From Niebla homalea (lineage: Eukaryota; Ascomycota; Lecanoromycetes; Lecanorales; Ramalinaceae), in assembly GCA_019925105.1 (NCBI GenBank), contig JAHGAU010000001.1:1054001-1118000 (forward strand): DNA of 64,000 bases, given 5' to 3'. Of the stretch, positions 38,380 to 51,055 are shown in pieces. Position numbers and translations under genes: made by a program. Below the pieces are notes generated by a model that was not told the DNA's origin, searched no databases, and was given only the letters and a program-made list of their open reading frames with translations. Positions within the stretch are counted from its first letter, which is position 1. Each line of letters starts with the position of its first letter.

Positions 38380-38970
38380 TATACTTCTTTATAATAATTA
38401 TTAAGGTTTAGACGTTTAAAGAGCTAAAGACCGTAAGCTTTATTTCTGATATTTTACTTAAAAACCGCTTACCAATTTAATATAAACTTTTAAGGGTATT
38501 TTGGCGGCCGGATTACCTAATAAGCCTCGTAAACTAAATAAATATCTCTGCCTTAAGGCTTTATCAACCTTATATTAGCTTAATAGCTTCTACCCTAAAT
38601 AAATAAATTTAAAATTAAATAAATATTATATTTTAAAATAACTTATTCTATTTATATTAAGTTTATTTATAGCGTTTTTTAATTTTTAAAAGTTTTAGCT
38701 TTTTTTTTATTTAAATCTTTCTTTAATATTATAGATATCCCTTAAATTTACGTTATAACCTTAAGCGGTATATTATTAATATTATTAATTAATAGAATTT
38801 ATTAGCGTTTAAAGTCGTTAACTTTAACGTAAATCCTTAAGCACCTTTTTTTATAAAATCTTATCTTTTATTATCGTTTTATCGGTTTATAAAGTCGGTA
38901 CGACGTTACGCTTTATATAGTATATATTATAGTTAATACGTACTATATTACCGTTTATATAAGAATTATA
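38380..38970 (+). pseudogene. Decayed ORF of ~190 codons, unknown
   Basis: The frame runs with TAA/TAG only: LTNLI-TFKGILAAGLPNKP, RKLNKYLCLKALSTLY, LIEFISV, LRKSLSTFFYKILSFIIVL-type sequence, then SVYKVGTTLRFI and LIRTILPFI. The last third has strong coding character. The C-terminal part is hydrophobic and helical. I do not recognise the family. Confidence 0.45.
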
Positions 38971-40895
38971 TTTTAAGTTAATCTCCGCGCCGGCCATATA
39001 TTACTTATTAATTTAATCCCGGTCCTAATAAATAAGCATTTAAGTTTTTTATCCGATATTTTCCTCGTAAATATCTTTTATATCCGGTAAATTTATAAAG
39101 CCGCAAGGCTTATAATATATACGTATATGGTTTTCTATGTGATTATTAGACGAAAAACGTTTTCTTTACGTAATTAAGGACATTTATACGTATTTATTAT
39201 ACGTGCTATTATCTATCCTTTAGCAGCGGTAATTAACGGTACACAGAATACCTTTACGTTAAAGGTTTTAATACTATTATTTTACCGTTTAATACGTACC
39301 TTTTTATATAAAATCTAATTATAAATATATTAAAAATTAACGGTTATTATCGTTTATACGATATAGTATTATATACCTTCGGTTTTTCAGCGTTTTTATA
39401 TTTTTATATCTTTATTGTTATTCTTTTTTATATTCCTGGCCGAATTCTTAAATATTATTTAACGTAATAAATTACTTAATTAAATTAATAAATAACTTAA
39501 AGTTATAGTTAAAAAATAAAGGTAAAAATAAATAATACGGGTTAATATTACCCTTACCCGCGAGTTAAAGGTTATAATAAAGTAATATATTAATATTATC
39601 TTCCTTTTTATATGGTTCCCAGGTATTCTTTAAAGTTATCCTTTTATAATTATATTATAGTCTTTTAAGAGATAGTCGTAGTTATTATTATTAATAAATA
39701 TCTATAAAAGCCTAATAAAAAATTTTAATTATTATATACTTTCTGGACTAAAGCCCCGGATAATGATCTTTAATAGCCTATATAGGGTTCCCGCTATTAT
39801 TAATATATATAATTATTTATTAATAATAGTTACGGATTTTAAAATCGCTATATTTCTATTATACCTTTAATAAGTCCTTAATAAATATAAATATCGTCGA
39901 ATATTTATTAATTAAATATATATTATATAATAGATCCGTAGCCGAGGTAAATTAACCCATATTAACCATACTATTTACGATTAAAATCTATAGACTTTAT
40001 AAATTATTTAGAAAATAAAATTAATAAGATTTATATAGATAACGATTACTTTAAGGTACGTACTTATTATTACGGTCTTCGTTAAGGTTAATATTCTTTA
40101 AATCGTATTATTCGCGATATATATTATAGACTTTAAATATAACTATAAATCCGATAATAATTATTTTATTAAATTTAAAGGAGCGGTGAATATATATTAT
40201 CTCGTTAAGGAATAAATACTTTTATATCAATTATTTAATATTAAACTATTTATTAATAGCTTTAATCTTTTTTTTTAATAGCGTATTATTAGCTTAATAT
40301 ATAGTTAATAATAATAAGTATCCTTTAAAGTAAACGTTAATTTATTTACGGAATTAAAAACGTAAAAATCGTAAAATATTAATTATAAGTATGTTATAAA
40401 TATATTTATTAATATAAAGTTAATAGTTTATAGTATTTATTATTAATAAATAGCGGGATAAAATATACGTTACGGTTAAGGAATATAATAATAATTAAGT
40501 AAATCTTTAAGAATTAAAGTATTAATAATAGTAATAAGTATATTATTATTAATAATAAGATGTTTTATCTTTATCCTTGCCGTTTTTCCTTTGTAACCTT
40601 TATTTCCTCCGTATCTTTACGTAATTTAAAATAAAAATTATTTGAAAATAATTATAATAATTTAAATCTTAAAAAATATTTATATTATAAATATTAAAGA
40701 GTATTAAAATTAATAACGGCCGATAATAACGGACGTTAAATTAAAACCGGTCTAACTAAGAATCTATAATATTATTAAGAATTTAAATAATAATCTTTAA
40801 GATAAAATTTAAATAATAAAAAATAATATTTATATAAAATAGCTTAAAAAAGAATAATAACGGATACCGATTAAGGAGTACCTTAATAACTTTAT
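38971..40895. other. No gene recognised
   Basis: RIP-mutated sequence without an assigned frame. Confidence 0.35.
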
Positions 40896-40899
40896 TAAT

Positions 40900-41270
40900 A
40901 ACTTTATTAAGATTAAAATTATTATAAGTACCAAGATTGATATTAAGCTAAACGTACTATATATTCGTTATAAAAATAGGTAAAATAAAGAATTAATAAA
41001 CGTCGTAAATAATATATATAAATATAATTAAAGTAAAGAAAACTTTATTAATCTCGATATAAACTTACTTATAGTATAAACGGAGATATAGAATAATAAA
41101 TTCGTTTTAACTATTTTAATATTATTAATAAAATATAAAAAGCGTAAACCAATAATTATAAACCCTTTTACGTAATTTATTAAAAAGGTCCAGAAATAGG
41201 AAAATAACTTTATTATTTATATAAGCAGGAAGTTTTAATAAAGCTATTTTATTAAATATATTTAAAAATT
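40900..41270 (+). pseudogene. Decayed ORF, unknown
   Basis: The plus strand reads STKIDIKLNVLYIRYKNR, ELINVVNNIYKYN, SKENFINLDINLLIV, KFVLTILILLIKYKKRKP and IIINPFT-FIKKV with TAA/TAG stops. Unrecognised. Confidence 0.35.
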
Positions 41271-42715
41271 AATCTTTTACTTATTATAAGAGATAAGAAA
41301 GGGTCCTTTTTATAAATTATATTAAAAGATTTTTTATTAACCGTAAATTAAGGGCGGTTATAAAATATTATTATTATATAAATAATTAAGATTAACCGAT
41401 ATTTATTTATGGACAAAATAATTTTTAAGATTTATATTTTTATAAATATTGCTTAACGTAAACTTCTATTATATAATAATTTTAATTTATGGATAGCTAT
41501 TTATAATAAATATATTTATTTTATTTAATATTAAATTAAATTTTATTAAATCTTATTAAATCTTATTAAACCTTTTTACGCGCTTATATATATTTATTAA
41601 GATCCCTAGAAAAAAGCTAGTTTTATTTATTATAATAAAACTTAACCTATAAGCGAATTTATTATACCGTACGTAACTTTAATATAATGGTTATTTTACG
41701 TATAAGTATAAGTATAATTAATTTTTTAATGGCTATAAATATTTATTTAAAACCAGCTATTAATAAAAGCTTATAAGGAGTTTTTAGGTAAATATAATTG
41801 GCCTTATTAAGGTTAATATTAAGAGCTTAATATATTTCTTTTAAATATTATTTACTTATATATTTAATTACTGGGATAATTCTTCAATATAAGTATTAAG
41901 TAAAAGCAATAATTAATATTAATAACCTTTTAGAACTTGTTATTACCTTTAAACGCTCTTTAATAACCTTATTAATATCGCTTTTAATATTTATAAATAT
42001 TAATAGATAATAATTATTTTTAGATCGGATCGTTACTTACGGATTATAGGCGGATCGGGTAAATATACCTCGGGTGAACGGGGATTATTATTTGAATATT
42101 AATCTTCCGTAGAGTTTATATTTAATATATATATATTATATATATACCCCAATAAAATTAATTTTAGTTTTTACGTAGTAAAGCTTTATCTCTTATTCCT
42201 TTTCGCGATATAATAAGTTATAAAGACTTTATATTAAGATAAACCCTATTTAATACTTTACTTAAAAGGTATACTAGAGCTCTTAGAATTCATACGTATA
42301 TATTTATACCGTTAATTATGATTATTAGCTCTATTATTTATTTATAGTATTTACGTTAACATAATAAATATAACCAATATTAATTAGATAATATAAAGTA
42401 TTTATAATTTTATATATTGGTATATTATTTAAGCGATAAATTTATAAAATATTAATATATATATTACTTAGTTATTAATAGCTTATTAAAACGGCGGAAA
42501 TTAAGTATTTACGGGATAAGTTTATTTAATTAACCGTTATCTTATTATTTATATTTATTTTTAATATAAAATGTTATTAACCTATATTATTAACGCTGAA
42601 ATAATACTTAATTATTAATATAATATTTTCTTAGGGGATTTATCCTTTCCATAACGCTTTACGGATAACGTTTTCTGATATTCTATTAAAATAAACGTCC
42701 GCCTATATAGTTAAT
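41271..42715. other. No gene recognised
   Basis: RIP-mutated; slightly more CA/TG near 42030-42130, including a (TA)n-rich stretch at 42125-42145. Confidence 0.35.
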
Positions 42716-42723
42716 AATTTAAT

Positions 42724-42915
42724 TTGCTATTTAAGGATTTTAAGATTATTACCGTATCCTATATATTAAGCCTTATTAAGTATATATATAATAATATATT
42801 AATCGCTAACTCCTTATCTAGCATTTATTTCTATTATTTCAAGCTTTTAAAAGATATTATACCAAGAATAACCTTGGAGACTTTAAGGCCCGATATTTTT
42901 AATTTATATAATTAA
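42724..42915 (+). pseudogene. Short stop-free frame, unknown
   Basis: 63 codons without a stop, one of the longest uninterrupted runs in the window: FKDFKIITVSYILSLIKYI, NNILIANSLSSIYFYYFKL, LKDIIPRITLETLRPDIF. There is no ATG (first codon TTG, chosen only by frame). It has real coding character, but I do not recognise it. Upstream sequence is mutated beyond reading. Confidence 0.4.
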
Positions 42916-44265
42916 TATATATATTATAGAAGGAAATAACATATAGCTTAATTTATTTAATATATTTTATAATTAAAGTTATTAAAGATAAAATAAATAT
43001 AAAATAATTCTAACTTTATTATTATAATTTAAAGGTATTTATTAAATCTTCCGTTTTTCGCTTAAATTAAATTAAACTATATTACTATATTAATACTTAT
43101 TTAATAAATAATTTATTTATATATATTATTAAAGACCAGAATAAAATAAAGATACCAGCGCTCGGACAGTTCGTACATAAAATTAATATAAGGTTATATA
43201 TAGGTTTCAGTTTAATACCCCGGATATTAAGTTTTTATTATTTTACTATATAAGGGAGGTTAAATTTTTAATAAGTTAATAATTAATAACGATATTATCT
43301 TAGATAGTAATAACTGGATTTAATTAATCTTAAATCCAGAATTCCGGATATAATAAGTATTATAATAACTAAATTAACGTCTTATATTATTACTTATAAC
43401 TTTAATTAATACCACGCTTCCCGTATAGAATATTTTAATATGATTTAAATATTTAATTTATTATTTTTTAAGATATAAGGAGGTGGATTTAAGTATTATC
43501 TTATAAGAACTTAGCCCTTATTATCGAAATAACCCTTATTATTACTAACTTAATGCTTATTAATTCTGTTATTAATTATAGATAAATTATATAACGAGAT
43601 ATAATGGATAATATTATAACCCTTCGTAACCGACTGGTCTATAATTAATATATTAGAGAGCCCACTTTTTACCAGTACGTTATTATAATATAATAGTTAT
43701 ACTCTGGGTATATTACGTATAATCTATTATAAGTCTTAGCTATATTAATACTATAAGGATATTAATCTCGTTAAAGAAATAACGTAATTATATTAATGAT
43801 AGAATAATTAAAGTTATTATTAATTGGGAATTTAATAAACTTAACTTAAAACTTATATATATAGTTCGGTTAAGCGACCTTATAATTATCCGATTAACGT
43901 ATAATTCCCCTGCTATTCCGTTACTTTTTTAATTTATAGAATTAATAAATTACGGTAATAATTAATAATATCGCTCCCTTAAGGTTAAAACGTTATATTA
44001 TGCTATTTAAAGTAATTATAATAATATTATATTCTTTTTATTAGAAAAAAACGTTAATTATAAGGGAAACTTTTTACAAAAGCGATATACCAATTTCTTA
44101 AGGGATTATATTCCGATATTTAATTATTATTATACATATTATTTATATATTATAATTTAAAGTATACCTTTAATAATTTCCGCCTTTTAAAGTCGAAGGA
44201 TATAATTCTTAAATCTATTTTTAAATAGAAAAGTAAATATTAATTCTTAAGAATCTTATTATTAA
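42916..44265. other. No gene recognised
   Basis: RIP-mutated; one stretch at 43145-43345 keeps some CA/TG (accagcgctcggacagttcg) and may be an old insertion. Confidence 0.35.
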
Positions 44266-44268
44266 GAA

Positions 44269-44660
44269 ATGGCTTTTTATAATGCTTTACGCGAGATTAA
44301 TTAAGAATATAATAATATATAGAATACCCTAATTAAAATAAGGTTTTTCCTAGAATATAACGCGGATCCTATTTTAATTAATATAAATAATGAATTTACG
44401 CTTTACTACGCGGTATAATAAGATTTTTTTAACGTTTTCGCGATATTCCTAGAGCGAAAAGTTAATATTAAAAGGAGATTTAAAGATAAAACTTTATTAA
44501 TATAAACTTATATACTCCGTTACTTAAATATTATACGCTTATTACTTTTTAAAAGGGCTTAAATTAATACCGTATATTATACTTCTCCAAGTTTAATTAT
44601 ATTTAAGTTAACCTTCTTGGGATCGCCGGGCCGTTAACGGTTAATTATATATTAAGAAAT
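44269..44660 (+). pseudogene. Ankyrin-repeat protein fragment
   Basis: From ATG 44269 the frame reads MAFYNALREIN, FFLEYNADPILININNEFTL, YYAV, DFFNVFAIFLERKVNIKRRF, KDKTLLI, YLNIIRLLLFKRA and INTVYYTSPSLIIF. The spacing and residues fit three ankyrin units (LLLeyGADPxLxdxxGeTpLhyAv....vv.iLLErGa.i......TpL.....G...iv.LLL..GA). Gly reads Asn and His reads Tyr, as expected from RIP. In fungi such repeats often end NACHT/NLR-type or effector-like proteins; no NACHT domain is visible upstream. The next plus-strand frame (44790-45040) could be its continuation. Confidence 0.65.
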
Positions 44661-44789
44661 CTATTAAATTAAAGCAATTCTTAAGATGCTATATAATAAT
44701 AATTATCCGTAGCTTCTTTATATAACTTAAAGAATCATAGATAAAATCTTTATAGCCAAAATTAAGGCCGGATATATTTACCTATTTTT

Positions 44790-45040
44790 ATAACTTAACT
44801 TTATATAATATAATTATTAAGGGTCCTTTATTATAAACGTTAATTATTTCACTGGAGATAATAAGTATAACCTTATTATCGGCGATATTATTGGGAGCTT
44901 TAAGGTTTAAGCCCCGCTCGGATAAGTTAGCTATAAAAGCCACGCTCTTAATGAATTATATAGGTTATAGAGGTATCTTATAATAAAAAGGTTTTTAAAA
45001 GGTATAAACGGTTATTTATAACGTTATTAAGAATAAACGG
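44790..45040 (+). pseudogene. Decayed ORF, unknown
   Basis: The plus strand reads GSFIINVNYFTGDNKYNLI, IGDIIGSFKV, APLG-VSYKSHALNELYRL and YLIIKRFLKGINGYL with TAA/TAG only. CA/TG partly retained near 44855-44950. Unrecognised; may continue the ankyrin gene. Confidence 0.4.
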
Positions 45041-45455
45041 TTCTTATTAAATACGTTTTTCTACTATATACCCTTTCTTACTTTTTATTAATTATTATTT
45101 TCTACTGTTTTAATTAATATTTCGCTTTATAAAACCTTATAATTTATAAATACTTATTTATTATTTTTATTAATTTTATAGGAAATATTTATATATATTT
45201 CTTTTTACGATTATTATAAGAATTAATAATATTATTAATCTTTTAAATATAATATAACTATTAACGTATTAAACGTCCTCCCTCTATTAAGGGTAAAAGA
45301 GTCGACGCTTAACCTTTATAAAACGCGTTTTTGTGGTAAATTAAATAAACCGTTTAACTTAACGACTTAAGTAAAGATTATTAATAAGTTAAGTAAGGTG
45401 AAAACGAAAGATATCTTATAAAAAATCGTTTTATAGAAATAAAAAACGTAAAAAC
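45041..45455. other. No gene recognised
   Basis: RIP-mutated. Confidence 0.3.
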
Positions 45456-45459
45456 CGCA

Positions 45460-45665
45460 ATAATTAAATACCTTTATACCTATACCGGAGCCAGATTTAA
45501 CTCACTTATAAATAGATTAAGGACGTTAATAGATATAAGCCGTAAGTATAACTATAATATTAATACCTATATCGGAACCAAAGCCGGTTCTCATAAGTAT
45601 GATTTAAGGTATAATTTATGGATCTTAATCGCTAGAAATATTAATATAGGGTATAACTATTAAGG
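45460..45665 (+). pseudogene. Decayed ORF, unknown
   Basis: About 68 codons almost free of stops: YLYTYTGARFNSLINRLRTL, IDISRKYNYNINTYIGTKAG, SHKYDLRYNLWILIARNINI. The pair YTYTGARFNS / NTYIGTKAGS suggests a short internal duplication. Unrecognised. Confidence 0.4.
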
Positions 45666-45789
45666 CTATTAATACCGCTAAAAGTATAACTGGTTTATTG
45701 TCGAATTAGTTTAAGATTATTTACTTAAATTTATTAATATATCTTAAAAAGGAACCCTTATCTTTAATAACTAAATTTACTAATAATAC

Positions 45790-46470
45790 CGGCGAAATAC
45801 CGGATATATTATATAAGGTTAATAAAATTGAAAAAGAAAATAAAAAAACAGAAGAAGAAGAGTCTTTAAAGGGAAAGGAGAGTAAGGTTAAAAATCGTAT
45901 AAATTATAAAAAGACCCCCTTAATACCGGACGAAAAATATATAATAATATATAAGAAGGTATTATTATAGTTAAAGATACTTTATTACGATAATCTTAAT
46001 AATAAAATAATAATAAAAAAGCTAAAAAAATTAAATATAATTATTAAGATTATTAATTAAGGAAACGGATATAAGAAGAAAAACCTTTCTAATTATATTA
46101 TTTAAATGAATAACTTTTAAAAGTACTTTAAAGTTACTTAATAATATTATGGAAAATTAAAGATAAATTTAATTAATATAAAAATATACGGACGATTAAC
46201 GGACGTTTATAAATGAATAAATAAGCTTAATACGCGGTATATATACCCTTAAACGTAAAATATCTTTAACTTTACAGAAATAAAGTCTATTTTAATAGAA
46301 TTTTCTATAATAACGGATATTCTTATCCTTAATTTTATAGAAAGAAAGCCTATTTTAATAGGATTTTCTATAATAATAGATATTTTTATTCTTAACGATA
46401 AGTTTAAAGGAAATATAAAAATTAAGTTTATATCCATATTTAAAATATATTAAATAAGTATATACTTTTT
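45790..46470 (+). pseudogene. Decayed ORF of ~220 codons, charged linker plus repeats, unknown
   Basis: The plus frame starts with a charged linker (KENKKTEEEESLKGKESKV). It continues NRINYKKTPLIPDEKYIII, LKILYYDNLNNKIIIKKL, YGKLKINLINIKIYGRLTDV and INKLNTRYIYP, and ends in the two 21-residue units FTEIKSILIEFSIITDILIL / FIERKPILIGFSIIIDIFIL. The antisense 62-codon frame at 46249-46437 is a shadow. No family recognised. Confidence 0.45.
46275..46400. repeat. 63-bp repeat, two copies
   Basis: cagaaataaagtctattttaatag at 46275 recurs as tagaaagaaagcctattttaatag at 46338, exactly 63 bp apart (21 codons), inside the plus-strand relic. Confidence 0.75.
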
Positions 46471-47495
46471 AAGAAGGTTATTTACGTTCAGAAAGTAAAC
46501 TTATATAGGTACTAAATTATTATTAATCGGAATATTAACGTTTATCCGTATTTAAAGATTTATCCAAAGGTTACGTTCGGGAAAGGTATGGTTAAAATAT
46601 GGTTTGAATCTGGATTATACTAGATAATATAATTGTTAAAGAACTATAACTTCCCCGATACGGCTTTTTAAAACGCGGGTAAAAATTAAACGTAAGGAGC
46701 CCAGGTAATTATTACCCAGGTAAATAAGGTTTAAGATACCGTAATTATAATTTAAAGACTAGTTTTATAAGTTTATTATATTTTATTTTATTAAAAACGA
46801 AAACTTATATAAAATATATATTTCTCCATTTATAACTCTTAAAATTATAAAATGCTTTAATCTTATTATATTAAAGTAAAAAATCTTAAAATAAAAAAAT
46901 CGATAAAAATAAATTATATAGAAATACTTAACTTCCTTTAAAATAATCGTTATCCGGATATAGGTAATTAATTAATAAATAAAGATATTAAGTTAATATT
47001 TTAATTTACGTATTAATAAGAATAAAGTTAACGGATAAATATATTAAAGTATAATTACAGTTTTTACTATATATTATACTATAAATTCATTTAATTATTA
47101 TTAAACTTTATATTATTTATTATTAATAATTAATTACGTACTTAAAAAAAATTCGGATGGTCCCTTAATCTTTATATAAACCGAAAGATATTTTTAAATC
47201 GTATGAGAAAAATAAGGTTTACGCGATTTAAGGATGGATTAAAAATAATATATTCTAGTAATAAAAATAATTATTTTTATATCTAAATTATAAAAGAAAA
47301 CTAGTAAATACGTAAAAAGATTATATAATAGTATAAATATAAGTATAAATAATATAATTAAAAAGTTAACGCTTTTAACCTTTTATTATATTACGTAAGA
47401 AAGAAAGTTATTAATTATTAATAACGTTTAAATTACGATATAAATAATATTAATAACGACCCTTATAATCCGTTCTATATCGGCAGGTAAAGTTA
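46471..47495. other. No gene recognised
   Basis: RIP-mutated sequence. Confidence 0.35.
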
Positions 47496-47504
47496 AGGTT
47501 AATA

Positions 47505-48060
47505 TAGCCAATAAAAGTAATAATACCGGCTAACTGCCTGCTTCTTAAAGTACGGTAATACCCAGCTTAATATAAGTTATTACCCGGCGTTCAGACCTTA
47601 TTTAATATCGTCTTTAAATCGATATTATAGCTTCCGTCGATAAGTAATACTATTAATGCCTTCTCGCCGATAATAATAAAAGAACCAGTAAGCTTTATAA
47701 CTTAAGCTTAAACGGTATTATTAACCTTATTAAAGGCGCTTCAGATAATTTTACTTATTTTAACGCCATCCTATCTCGGGGTTATCGATATACTTATAAA
47801 TATTATAAACCTTCCCGTAAAATAATAAAAGTATAACGTATTAATTCTACTAAAAATATATAAGAACATCCCGTAGAATTCTTTTACCTTAATAGTATTA
47901 AATACGGCAAAAATAGCTATTAATAAAACGTTTTCCGTATCCGTTATAAGATTTCTTTAAGCGTTTAAAATAAGAATATTGGGGACAGGATTTATAAAGG
48001 CGTTAAGAATAAAGTTTTCGGGGGCATCAGAAACGGGCTAATCAACGCCTTAATTAATAT
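47505..48060 (-). pseudogene. Decayed ORF of ~185 codons, unknown
   Basis: The minus frame is unusually well kept: VSDAPENFILNAFINPVPNI, LITDTENVLLIAIFAVFNTI, KVKEFYGMFLYIFSRINTLY, FYYFTGRFIIFISISITPR, DGVKISKII, LTGSFIIIGEKALIVLLIDG, SYNIDLKTILNKV, YYRTLRSR-LAGIITFIGY. CA/TG are partly retained and stops are TAA, TAG and two TGA. It lies downstream of, and in a different phase from, the coiled-coil relic on the same strand. I do not recognise it. Confidence 0.5.
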
Positions 48061-48459
48061 ATTTACGGATAACCATATTTATAAGCTCTTTAATAACGTA
48101 AAAAACGTTAATAATCTTTATAATTATTATATTATTATTTATTACCTTTTATTACTATATAACGTAAATAATTAAATACCTTTTTAATATTATTAATGGC
48201 TTCTTTAATTATATTTTTTAAGGGAGGGTTATTAATAGGCGGGAAATTACGTAGAGAAAAGGGCTGTCTTTATATATTCTAAAGTTACAATTAAAAATTC
48301 TTTAATTAAGTTTTATATTGTTTTTTTAATTTAAAAAGCTTTTAAATTTATATACTATACTTTTTAAACTCCTTTTAATAAATTTTCTGATCCTTTATAA
48401 TTTATAATTTTAATTGCTTATTTCCTATTAATAAACGATTAATTAACTTTTATAATCTT

Positions 48460-48850
48460 ATTTATATATATTTTTATTCGAATTTATTATCTTAATATTA
48501 TTAAAGTTATATTATTAAATCCTTAATCTTATTAACTTCTTCTTCTTCCTTACGGCTAACGTATCGCGTAAGTTAATTAATGCCCTCCGCTATACCCGTA
48601 ACCCGCTCTTCCTTTTCGGAGACGGTCCGGCGGAGGCAATTAATTTTATTTTAATCGTTATGATATTCCCGTTGTACGACGTATAACTCCTCCTCCGCTT
48701 TATTAAGGTAAACTTTAATTAGCTTTTTCTTGCTTTTAAGCTAGTTAATTTCAGTTTATATTATTTATATTACTTAAAGATCTATAAGGATTATAGGGGA
48801 ATTAATAAGGCTTTAAGAGGGATTATATAAAATTGGGACCTATATATTAC
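48460..48850 (-). pseudogene. Coiled-coil protein relic
   Basis: The minus strand reads IDLQVI-, LKSKKKLIKVYLNKAEEELY, VVQREYHND-NKINCLRRTV, SEKEERVTGIAEGIN-LTRY and VSRKEEEEVNKIKDLII. Heptad-like spacing of Leu/Ile/Val with alternating charges over about 85 residues indicates a coiled coil; the TAA/TAG stops sit where Gln would fit. CpA is partly retained (CAA and CAT codons survive). It may be the N-terminal part of the same gene as the 47505-48060 frame, after an indel or intron. Confidence 0.5.
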
Positions 48851-49425
48851 GACTTCGTTCGCCCTGGTTTTAATTAATTTAAGGTTAAATATTATAACGG
48901 ACATTTATTATAAGGAAAACTATATTTTTTAATATATAAAGATTAAGGTATAATAAAAAGCTATATTTATAATATAATATAAATTTAACAAAAAAACTAT
49001 AAATTAAGGCTTAATAAAAGAATATTACGCGATTAATTTACTTAAAGATATTAATATTTACGTACGGTATAAAATATAATTTATATTTATTTAATTAAAT
49101 TATATATTAAGCTTACGTTAAGATTTTATTATTATGATTATTAATTTTAATTATATTTTTTAAATTATAATCGTTATCGGGATCCTTTCTGGTATAAAAA
49201 GTTTATATAATGAAAGCGTTTAATAATTAACTTAATAAATTAATAAGATAACCAGAGTAAAAACACAGTCTTAATATAGATATTTAAGAGTTCGTTTTTG
49301 GATTTTAATTACCGCTTTAATAACTTTATTAAATTTCCGTTATCTTCATTATTAATCGGAAGTAGTAAAAAGCTTATAATAATAGAGCTACTTAAGTTAT
49401 AATCGGTAAGGCCCGTATAAATTAT
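48851..49425. other. No gene recognised
   Basis: RIP-mutated. Confidence 0.3.
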
Positions 49426-49429
49426 ATTG

Positions 49430-49720
49430 GGACGAGGGTATTCTTATGGATATTAATAGCGATTAATAGGGGAAGGTAATATTTACCAACGATATCCTTA
49501 TTTATAAATAGTAAGAAGTTAAGGTTATTATTAAAAGAATAAAGGAAACGTTTCTATTTATACTTAATATAAAGATAAATTTTTATATTATAAACTTATA
49601 ATAACTTATTTATTTTACGGAAGAAACTATTTTTTCTCCAATGGAACCTTTCCTGGTTTATAAATATTTATTTACGCCGTTTTAAATTATAATATCGTCC
49701 AAAACTTATTATTATATTTA
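49430..49720 (-). pseudogene. Possible small MADS-box (SRF-type) protein
   Basis: The minus strand reads YYNLKRRK, IFIN-ERFHWRKNSFFRKINK, LL-VYNIKIYLYIKYK-KRFL, YSFNNNLNFLLFINKDIV and GKYYLPL. 'kRR.nLFkKinEl...y...vYl.i...rkyf.Y.s' followed by '.WPPS...i...YPLP' is typical of the small MADS-like proteins common in Pezizomycotina. Stops are TAA/TAG only. If right, it would be a DNA-binding regulator of about 90 residues. The match is by pattern and moderate. Confidence 0.4.
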
Positions 49721-51050
49721 ATATTTATATACGTATTAATAATTACTTAATAAAAAGAACGAAAATAGGTAATATCGATTTATATTTAAAAGCCTTTTAA
49801 ATTAAATCTTAAAATAGCGAAAAATAATTTATTTTTAATTTACTATTATTTTCAGTATAAATAATATTTAAATATATATATAAATATTTTACCTTTATTC
49901 CCGCTTTTAAAGGGTTATTTATAATTAATAGCCTATAAAGTACGGACTCGATTCTATATAATATAGATATTTATAAGTACGGAATTAAGCGCTTTAATTA
50001 CCGATCTATCGTAATATATAATTAATATCGTATTATTATCAGTTCTTAAAGAAAGGTTACGTATTATCTATATATTATTTTAGAAAAGATTAAGTTAATA
50101 ATTAAATAAAAGCTTTATATAGTTAATAAGTAGGAAGTTATACGTTAATTAACGCTATAACGCTCCGTTTCCGTACGTTAAGAAGTTTAATTTAATAATT
50201 ATAATAACCTTTAAGTATATATTATAAAATAAATTATCCGCGGCCTCCCATTTAAGATAACTTTAACTTAATAATAAACCCGGTTTCTTATCCTTATTAA
50301 TTAATAAAAGAATTGACCACCCGCTTTAAATATCCGTTATTAATCCGACCCTTAATAGGGAGAAACGTAAATATTAGATTTAATATTTATATAACGTTTA
50401 AGTATTTCTTTTATTGCGGTATAATTAATAAGATATTAACGTTAAGCCTTTAAAGGTATTAATTTTAAGTATTACGGTATTTAATCTTATTTACCGATAT
50501 TAAACGATTATCTTATAAAAGCGTATTATTAAAGATTAAGTATTCTATTAATAACTATACCTTTATCTTATAATTATTTAATACCTATTTCCGTATAAAA
50601 AGCTTTAATTATGCTTTTTATAATTTAAATGCCGTAACCGTATTTATATAAGAAAAATCCTAACTTATTTCTAAAATAAGGGTTTCGGGGTCCTTTTTAA
50701 CGTAGTTAACCTGAGAGTTATTATAATCTATTATATAAAGATAATAATAAAAAAAGAAAATAAAGGTTAAAAAAACGAGATATAAAAGTATATACTTATA
50801 ATTATAAGAAGGAGGAGATCTTTAATTGGATCGTAACTCTTTATACTTTTTTTTAATAGAAATATTATGAGAATATATATAAATATAGGATAAAGCTTTA
50901 ATAATAGTTTTAAAATTCTGGATAAAGGTTTAAGGTAAATAAAAAGCCGGTATCTTATATATATTATATATATAAATTATTAACGCTTATTATATTTAAT
51001 GTATTTACGGATAAATATTCCGTAATATTTAATTTAAAACCGATACCAGA
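49721..51050. other. No gene recognised
   Basis: RIP-mutated; no frame assigned. Confidence 0.35.
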
Positions 51051-51055
51051 TCTAT

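Noticed and set aside
43145..43350. IILDSNNWI..LNPEF as the end of a Gypsy protease domain
   Set aside because: Only a short resemblance to 'ILGxxWL..NPxI'; no DSG/DTG protease motif upstream and no RT downstream.
46249..46437. 62-codon minus-strand ORF
   Set aside because: Antisense to a longer plus-strand relic containing the 63-bp repeat.
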